Below, piece by piece: positions 7,293 through 11,249 of a DNA stretch of 11,249 nucleotides (the first letter of the stretch is position 1; every line of letters begins with the position of its first letter). The translations under genes and the position numbers were made by a program. The stretch is taken from assembly GCA_937926145.1 (NCBI GenBank), contig CALANW010000017.1, forward strand, positions 1-11,249. The letters are read 5' to 3'. Source of the DNA: an uncultured Ruminococcus sp. (GTDB lineage Bacteria; Bacillota; Clostridia; Oscillospirales; Ruminococcaceae). The notes below the pieces were generated by a model. It was not told the origin of the DNA. It ran no database searches and was given only the letters and a program-made list of their open reading frames with translations.

Positions 7293-8060
7293 TCATATCA
7301 GCAGAGCGGCATCGAGCAGCTCCTTTGTATATTCGTTTTCGGGAGCGGATATTATTTTCCTTATATCACTCTGCTCCACAAAAACGCCGTTTTTCATTAT
7401 ATAAGCATATCCGCCGAAGCGGTCTGCCACAGCAATATCGTGAGTTACCATTATGACAGCTGCACTGCCGTACAGACCCTTGAGCATATCCGTGACCGCT
7501 ATTCTGTGTTCAGCATCAAGAGCGGTCGTAGGTTCATCTGCGATTATAAGCTTTGGACTGTTCATTATCGCCGCAGCTACTGCCGCCCTTTGCAGCATTC
7601 CGCCCGAAAGCATATACGGATAGCTTGACCACACCGCCTCGCAGCGCCCCAGTCCCGCCCGCTTCATAGCTTCAAGAACAGCTGATTTTGCAGCTTTGTC
7701 ACTGCTTTTGTTATGGAGTCTGTATGTTTCCGCAAGCTGATTTCCAAGTTTGCAGGAGGGGTCAAAGGCTGTCATCGGATTTTGAGGGATAAGCGCAATA
7801 TCGCTTCCGTAAAGCTTTCTGCGGCTTTTAGCATCTGCTGACAGAATATCTTTTCCTTCAAAAATTATCTGACCCGATACATCGAGATCGTGTCTGTCCG
7901 TAAGACCGAACAGCGCACGGCATATCATCGTTTTTCCGCTGCCCGACTGACCGAGTATCAGAAGAGGTCTGCCAGTATCAACGGAAAGACTTATACCGTC
8001 AACTGCCTTTAGTCCGCTGCTTTTAACAGTTACGGAAAGTTCTTTTACTTCAAGCAGCAT
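7293..8060 (-). CDS. ABC importer ATPase, NikD/DppD/OppD type
   Basis: This 255-residue ATPase has Walker A GQSGSGKT (37-44), Q-loop Gln93 in LIPQNPMTAFDP, signature LSGGMLQR (151-158), Walker B LIIADEPT (171-178) with Glu176, D-loop TALD and switch His207. The SGGMLQR signature is the form found in NikD and related peptide/nickel ATPases. At 255 residues it is NikD-sized and lacks the long C-terminal extension of OppD. The ATG at 8060 directly follows the stop codon of the upstream permease gene, and the ribosome binding site AAGGAGG lies in the end of that gene, so the two are translationally coupled. Confidence 0.93.
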   Translation of the reverse strand: MLLEVKELSVTVKSSGLKAVDGISLSVDTGRPLLILGQSGSGKTMICRALFGLTDRHDLDVSGQIIFEGKDILSADAKSRRKLYGSDIALIPQNPMTAFDPSCKLGNQLAETYRLHNKSSDKAAKSAVLEAMKRAGLGRCEAVWSSYPYMLSGGMLQRAAVAAAIMNSPKLIIADEPTTALDAEHRIAVTDMLKGLYGSAAVIMVTHDIAVADRFGGYAYIMKNGVFVEQSDIRKIISAPENEYTKELLDAALLI

Positions 8061-8882
8061 TTATATTCCTCCTTCAGAGGTCAGTGCGTCACGCAGAGCC
8101 TCGCCGAAAAGATTAAAGCCGCCTGCGGTGATAAGGATACATATTCCCGGATAAACAAGCATCTCAGGGTGACTGTAAAGACCCGTTCTCGCTTCATTCA
8201 TCATAGCGCCCCATTCGGCAGTGCCCTCGGGAAGTCCAAGACCAAGAAACGAAAAGCTTGATATCATTATGATAGCAGAGGCAACTCCCGTACTCATATA
8301 AACTATGCACTGCGGAAGAATATTCGGTATAAGGTGCTTGAATATCAGCCCTGCCGTGCCGCAGCCGCTTATTCTTGCGGCGGTGATATACTCTTTGCCC
8401 ATTTCCGCTGCGGCGTATGAACGGACTGTTCTTGCAAACCATGCCCACATTGAGATCACAACAGCGACGGCGATATTCTGTATGCCGTTTCCGAGAACGC
8501 TTATCACGGCAATGGCTGTTATGAGCGACGGGAAGGAAATAAAAACGTCACAGATAAATGTGATGATCCTGTCAGCCTTTTCGCCTGCGCAAACGCTGAG
8601 CGTTCCTATAAGGAGTCCAAGCACTCCGAGTATCAGCATCATAGGAACACTCATTCCTATGGAATATCTTGCCCCATAAATAAGCCGCGAAAGCTCGCAT
8701 CTTCCAAGCTGATCCGTCCCGAGAGGGTAGTTTGGGGCTGATTCGTGATATTTGAGCGATGGGTCTATCTCATCGGGAGGATTGGGTGCTATTGCAGGCG
8801 CGAATATTGCACATATCACCATTGCTGCAATAAGTATAAGTCCTATGACCGCCTGCGGTCTTGAAAAAATTTTTTTAATCAT
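8061..8882 (-). CDS. ABC importer permease, NikC/DppC/OppC type
   Basis: This 273-residue membrane protein is the second permease of the importer. After an N-terminal helix (about 11-32) comes the family signature YPLGTDQLGRCELSRLIYGA (52-71), where the usual GRD is GRC. Several helices follow, then the cytoplasmic EAA loop EYITAARISGCGTAGLIFKH (164-183) that contacts an ATPase, and the late motif SFLGLGLPEGTAEWGAMM (211-228), all diagnostic of DppC/NikC permeases. The ATG at 8882 overlaps the end of the upstream permease gene by 8 bp and follows AAGGG. It should form a heterodimer with that protein. Confidence 0.93.
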   Translation of the reverse strand: MIKKIFSRPQAVIGLILIAAMVICAIFAPAIAPNPPDEIDPSLKYHESAPNYPLGTDQLGRCELSRLIYGARYSIGMSVPMMLILGVLGLLIGTLSVCAGEKADRIITFICDVFISFPSLITAIAVISVLGNGIQNIAVAVVISMWAWFARTVRSYAAAEMGKEYITAARISGCGTAGLIFKHLIPNILPQCIVYMSTGVASAIIMISSFSFLGLGLPEGTAEWGAMMNEARTGLYSHPEMLVYPGICILITAGGFNLFGEALRDALTSEGGI

Positions 8883-9813
8883 TTATTTCCCTTACTGTCC
8901 ATGGGCATATCAGCCTGTTTATCACATCTGCCGCAAGATTTGCAGTAATAAACACCGCTGCAATTATCACAATGCAGGCGGCGGCAGCAGGCGAATCTCC
9001 GCTAACAACGCAGGAAATAAGATATGTTCCCACCCCGTTCAGCGAAAATACCTTTTCCGCAACAGCACTTCCTGCAAGCATATATCCGAGATACTGACCG
9101 AAAAGGGTTATCACGGGCGGCAGAGAATTTTTCAATCCGTGCCGCACGATTATCTGCCATTCGGACAGTCCTCGTGTTCGCGCGTATGCTGCATAGTCTG
9201 AGCTTATCTCGGAAAGCAGTGACGAGCGCATTATCCTGATCGCTCCGCAGGCTGACGGGAATGCCAGAGCGAATGACGGAAGTATATATCCGCTTATTCC
9301 TGCTTTCGGAACAACACTGAATATCGGCAGTTTGACCGCAAACAGCAGCAGAAGCATAAATCCAAGCCAAAAAACGGGCAGGCATATCCCACCGATGGTA
9401 AGCACTCTCACGATATGGTCAAACAATCTGTTGTGGAACCGTGCGCACAGCATAGAAATGGGAAAAACTATAATTATCATCCAGACCATTGCCATAATAA
9501 CAAGGCGGAATGTTACCGGAAACAGGCTTTTTATGTCATCGGTTATACTGTGATATGTAACTGCGGATTTTCCCATATCACCCGTAAGCAGTCCTTTCAG
9601 CCACAGAAAATAGCGTATTGGCAGCGGTTGGTCGAGCCCCATTTCTTCGCGCAGGGAATCTACGAGCGCTGTATCACCCGCCGAGTTGCTCCGTATCGCA
9701 GCAGCCAAGGCAGGATCTTTTCCCGAAATTGTCATGAGAATAAAGCACAGCACCGTAACCCCGATAAGAACGGGGATCGTGCCTGCAAGTCTTTTTAACA
9801 GATATTTTTTCAA
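8875..9813 (-). CDS. ABC importer permease, NikB/DppB/OppB type
   Basis: This 312-residue membrane protein is the first gene of the importer operon. It has an N-terminal helix (about 9-30), the family block GLDQPLPIRYFLWLKGLLTG (59-78) then DMGKS, four or five further helices, and the EAA loop YAAYARTRGLSEWQIIVRHG (207-226) with downstream LKNSLPP. The start is a TTG at 9813 preceded by AAGGAGATATAG, a near-ideal ribosome binding site, and it gives the typical MKKYLLKRL opening; no ATG fits better. The weak start codon may tune expression of the whole coupled set. Upstream are a palindrome, hairpin and two promoter candidates. Confidence 0.93.
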   Translation of the reverse strand: MKKYLLKRLAGTIPVLIGVTVLCFILMTISGKDPALAAAIRSNSAGDTALVDSLREEMGLDQPLPIRYFLWLKGLLTGDMGKSAVTYHSITDDIKSLFPVTFRLVIMAMVWMIIIVFPISMLCARFHNRLFDHIVRVLTIGGICLPVFWLGFMLLLLFAVKLPIFSVVPKAGISGYILPSFALAFPSACGAIRIMRSSLLSEISSDYAAYARTRGLSEWQIIVRHGLKNSLPPVITLFGQYLGYMLAGSAVAEKVFSLNGVGTYLISCVVSGDSPAAAACIVIIAAVFITANLAADVINRLICPWTVREIND

Positions 9814-9831
9814 CTATATCTCCTTAATTTG

Positions 9832-9848
9832 ATTAGCAGAAGCTAACC
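9832..9848 (-). promoter_or_regulatory. GGTTAGC-N4-GCTAAT palindrome, candidate operator A
   Basis: On the minus strand it reads GGTTAGC TTCT GCTAAT(C), ending 18 nt before the TTG start of the first permease and just upstream of its ribosome binding site. The arms and 4-bp spacing match the site before the exporter pair (3630-3646), and the position relative to the start codon is similar (18 against 14 nt). This suggests that both transcription units share a second regulator in addition to the AraC protein. Confidence 0.6.
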
Positions 9849-9854
9849 TTATGC

Positions 9855-9886
9855 AAATAAAAACTGCGGCTTATTCCGCAGCTTTT
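9855..9886 (-). terminator. Terminator-like hairpin in the importer leader
   Basis: On the minus strand CTGCGG (9881-9876), loop AATAAG and CCGCAG (9869-9864) form a GC-rich stem, extended by A/T pairs and followed by TTTTTATTT. It could terminate transcripts from the distal promoter (10052-10080). The predicted start of the AraC-type promoter transcript falls on its 5' arm. Because it is close to symmetric it could act in both directions, although no plus-strand gene ends here. Confidence 0.65.
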
Positions 9887-9943
9887 ATAATAACACATCT
9901 AAAAGGTAATTTCTGCTCCAAAATAACATTCTTTTGCTCCGAA
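9887..9943 (-). promoter_or_regulatory. AraC-type promoter of the importer operon: 21-bp direct repeat plus -10
   Basis: On the minus strand the repeats CGGAGCAAAA (from 9941) and TGGAGCAGAA (from 9920) begin exactly 21 bp apart. TATTAT (9892-9887), a 5/6 match to the -10 consensus, lies 28 nt after the start of the second repeat, exactly as at the exporter promoter. No consensus -35 is present at the matching spacing, which fits an activator-dependent promoter with the proximal repeat over the -35 region. The 12-base block TTCGGAGCAAAA is identical at the two loci. The presumed activator is the AraC-family protein encoded at 3712-4713. Confidence 0.72.
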
Positions 9944-10051
9944 AAAGCAATGAAAATATTGTCAATTGCACAAATCCTTTGATATCGTGATAGATCAAGG
10001 TAATTTGATGCAACGAAGCGGCATAAGGTCAAAGAAAAAGTGTTTTATTAA

Positions 10052-10080
10052 ATTATATCATATTGATTAGCAATGTGCAA
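10052..10080 (-). promoter_or_regulatory. Consensus promoter reading toward the importer operon
   Basis: On the minus strand TTGCAC (10080-10075), a 17-bp spacer and TATAAT (10057-10052) give a strong sigma-A-type promoter with a start near 10045. It lies about 230 bp upstream of the first permease start. GCTAATC, one arm of the shared palindrome, is in its spacer, with a degenerate second arm overlapping the -35 (10065-10082), where a bound repressor would block polymerase. Its transcript would meet the hairpin at 9855-9886 before reaching the genes. Confidence 0.55.
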
Positions 10081-10138
10081 CTGATTTTAAGTATAAAAAT
10101 ATTATTTGCTTAACAAACATAGGTCATATAAGATCATT

Positions 10139-10337
10139 GGAGGTTTGTTTATACGCCGTAATGGCGCAGTTGGCGGCGTTTTCGGATCGCTCATCGCATC
10201 AGAACATTTGTCGGCTATATCTTTCGATTGCAGCTACGGCTTACGGCGCAGATACCTTTGCGATCAAGGCGAACTTGCTGCTTTCTCCCGACTTGGGAAT
10301 GAGATCTGTTCATTCCAAGTCGGAAGTGTTTTTTATT
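10139..10337 (+). ncRNA. Possible structured non-coding RNA ending in a terminator
   Basis: This stretch of about 200 bp is more GC-rich than its AT-rich flanks, begins shortly after a -10-like TATAAG (10127-10132; -35 weak) and ends in a strong terminator. Possible pairings include ACGCCG (10153-10158) with CGGCGT (10174-10179), the competing CGCCGTAA (10154-10161) with TTACGGCG (10241-10248), and GATCGC (10185-10190) with GCGATC (10260-10265). TACGGC is also repeated at 10235 and 10242. A 60-codon frame from ATG 10161 runs through the terminator stem and has no well-placed ribosome binding site, so I do not call it a gene. I do not recognise the RNA family. Confidence 0.3.
10288..10334 (+). 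terminator. Rho-independent terminator, plus strand
   Basis: CCGACTTGG plus AATGA (10288-10302, one bulged G) pairs with TCATT plus CCAAGTCGG (10310-10323) around a 7-nt loop, and six T residues follow at 10329-10334 with a further T-rich stretch. Five bases separate the stem from the T run, slightly more than usual. It marks the 3' end of a plus-strand transcript starting upstream of 10288, which has no convincing protein gene, and it insulates the GLUG gene promoter downstream. Confidence 0.8.
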
Positions 10338-10376
10338 TATTGATTACAAATATTGTGTTTATTAGTTACAAAAATA

Positions 10377-10405
10377 TTGACAAATAAAGAATAACAATTT
10401 ATAAT
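10377..10405 (+). promoter_or_regulatory. Perfect-consensus promoter of the GLUG-protein gene
   Basis: TTGACA (10377-10382), a 17-bp spacer and TATAAT (10400-10405) match the sigma-A/sigma-70 consensus exactly. The start is expected near 10412, leaving a 5' leader of about 77 nt before the ATG at 10489. The leader holds a short palindrome TTGAC-GG-GTCAA (10431-10442), which might be an operator or small hairpin. Confidence 0.8.
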
Positions 10406-10488
10406 ATTGGTATATGACTTTAAACTTATTTTGACGGGTCAATACAGTTTTATCTCAAAGATTCATGTAAAAAATATGAGGAGTTTTG

Positions 10489-11232
10489 ATGACAAAGAAA
10501 CAAAAACTGCCCATAGCGTTTTTGACGGCATTGGCATTGGTGCTGACGGTGCTTATGCTTTTCCCTAAGGGAATAACGGCAAGCGCCGCGTGGGACGGAA
10601 CTGTAGGCGAGGCTTTTAACGGTGGCGACGATTCGGAGAGCGATCCTTACATTATTGCTAACGGCGAACAGCTTGCCTATCTTGCACAGCAGGTAAACGG
10701 CATCGATAACGATGATCCTGGTGTGAGCTATGAGGGGAAATACTTCAAGCTGACAGCTGATATTGACCTCGGCGGCAGGGAATGGAAGCCGATAGGCTAC
10801 GGTGGATATAATAGTGTAAATAATCGCATAAAAGAAGTAATTTTCAGCGGTACTTTTGATGGAAATGGTCATACAATAAGCAATATTAAGATCGCCGTTG
10901 GTAAATATTCGGGATTTTTCGGATACAGCGACGGTACTATTAAAAATCTTTACCTTGAAAATATTAATGCAGAGTCATATCATGGTATCGGAGGAATATG
11001 CGCCTACAACTATGGAACGATAGACGGCTGCGGCTTAAAGAGCGGTACGCTTAAAATAAGTGGTTCTAACGGCGGAGATATCGGCGGTATTGCTTCAAAC
11101 AATTACGGAACTGTCAGCAGATGCTTCAATAATGCTGACATAATCGGGGGCGGAGATGTTGCCGGTGTCGTTGCCCAAAATAATAGGGGCGGCGTAGAGC
11201 CTGTTCACATTAAAGTGTTGCGATTTTTGTGA
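10489..11232 (+). CDS. Secreted GLUG-motif surface protein, truncated by the right repeat
   Basis: The ATG at 10489 follows AGGAG with a 5-nt gap. The product starts with a classical signal peptide: a basic start, a hydrophobic core at about 8-26, and likely cleavage after ASA before AWDG. The rest resembles GLUG-motif proteins: an opening DPYIIANGEQLAYLAQQVN block, FSGTFDGNGHTISNI, and repeated units with the pattern GGI-x-x-x-N-YGT-(I/V)-x-x-C, seen in GICAYNYGTIDGC and GIASNNYGTVSRC. Such proteins are usually long extracellular repeat proteins, often with adhesion or cell-wall roles. Here the native sequence stops at about codon 236 (11194-11196); the last 11 residues EPVHIKVLRFL and the stop are encoded by the inverted-repeat copy. 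The repeats break off mid-array, so the remainder of the gene is lost or lies beyond an insertion. Function beyond the motif is not known. Confidence 0.8.
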   Translation: MTKKQKLPIAFLTALALVLTVLMLFPKGITASAAWDGTVGEAFNGGDDSESDPYIIANGEQLAYLAQQVNGIDNDDPGVSYEGKYFKLTADIDLGGREWKPIGYGGYNSVNNRIKEVIFSGTFDGNGHTISNIKIAVGKYSGFFGYSDGTIKNLYLENINAESYHGIGGICAYNYGTIDGCGLKSGTLKISGSNGGDIGGIASNNYGTVSRCFNNADIIGGGDVAGVVAQNNRGGVEPVHIKVLRFL

Positions 11233-11245
11233 AAACATATTATAA
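11195..11245 (+). mobile_element. Right inverted-repeat copy, probable insertion sequence end
   Basis: TAGAGCCTGTTCACATTAAA opens this copy, which matches the first 51 bases of the window in inverted orientation at 49 of 51 positions. It begins inside the GLUG reading frame and supplies its last codons and stop, indicating that it was inserted into that gene. The tip points into the window, so any element body lies to the right. The two mismatches would fit the imperfect left and right ends of one IS type in two copies of the same orientation, or two diverged copies in opposite orientation. Confidence 0.7.
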
Positions 11246-11249
11246 TAAA

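Noticed and set aside
4777..9813. Firm naming of the importer as nikABCDE (nickel)
   Set aside because: Family resemblance is clear, but NikA ligand residues do not appear conserved and the family also covers peptides and other metallophores.
9950..9970. TTGACA on the minus strand (near 9958-9963) as a -35 box
   Set aside because: No acceptable -10 lies 16-18 bp downstream; that position is the first AraC-type repeat.
10106..10387. Two overlapping plus-strand frames in the intergenic region (10106-10387 and 10137-10343)
   Set aside because: Both run through a strong terminator hairpin and T run, have no well-placed ribosome binding site and no recognisable protein features; a non-coding element fits better.
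1..11249. Whole window as one transposon bounded by 51-bp terminal inverted repeats
   Set aside because: The repeat tips point inward, one copy lies inside a gene, and there is no transposase or recombinase; IS ends flanking the region or an assembly break are simpler.
1..11249. tRNA, rRNA genes or CRISPR arrays
   Set aside because: No cloverleaf-like segment, rRNA sequence or regularly spaced repeat array was seen on reading either strand.

Overview
The window looks like a fragment of a low-to-mid GC Gram-positive genome, most likely a Clostridia/Ruminococcus-type gut Bacillota. The reasons are strong AGGAGG ribosome binding sites, a lipoprotein binding protein, consensus sigma-A type promoters, tightly packed ABC operons and a secreted GLUG-repeat protein. 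This taxonomic guess is an inference from style and was not tested by search.

Layout. Positions 156-9813 hold eight genes, all on the minus strand. In order of transcription (right to left) they are: two NikB/NikC (Dpp/Opp-type) permeases, two NikD/NikE-type ATPases, a NikA/DppA-type lipoprotein binding protein, an AraC-family regulator, and two half-size ABC proteins with exporter fold (membrane domain plus ATPase) that probably form a heterodimer. Neighbouring frames overlap by 8 bp or abut, except for short gaps before the binding protein, the regulator and the exporter-fold pair. A 12-bp-stem terminator at 107-141 closes the block. Positions 9814-10488 (675 bp) hold divergent regulatory DNA and a possible structured RNA. 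Positions 10489-11232 hold the 5' part of a secreted GLUG-type protein on the plus strand, cut off by a repeat.

Regulation. The most notable result is a control module found twice, upstream of the importer operon (9831-9943) and upstream of the exporter-fold pair (3630-3742). Each copy has, in the same order: a direct repeat of TCGGAGCA/GGAGYAGAA type with an exact 21-bp period, a -10 box at exactly the same 28-nt offset, a terminator-like hairpin starting at about +1, a GGTTAGC-N4-GCTAAT palindrome, and the ribosome binding site. The 21-bp repeat is what an AraC-type activator would bind. In the second copy the repeat lies inside the last codons and stop codon of the AraC gene itself. The palindrome probably binds a second regulator, perhaps a metal sensor. 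A third, degenerate palindrome sits between the -35 and -10 of an additional consensus promoter (10052-10080).

How the genes may work together. The binding protein plus two permeases and two ATPases form one complete SBP-dependent importer. The exporter-fold pair is under the same activator. This combination resembles metallophore uptake loci, where a Nik/Opp/Cnt-type importer or an IrtAB/YbtPQ-type exporter-fold importer acts with an AraC regulator. A peptide or drug transport role is also possible. No metallophore biosynthesis gene is present in the window.

Ends. The first 51 bases and positions 11195-11245 are inverted copies (49 of 51 identical) whose GAGCCTGTTCAC tips point into the window. 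They look like the ends of insertion sequences flanking the region, one of which interrupts the GLUG gene. No transposase is visible. The window may simply be an assembly fragment that stops inside such repeats.
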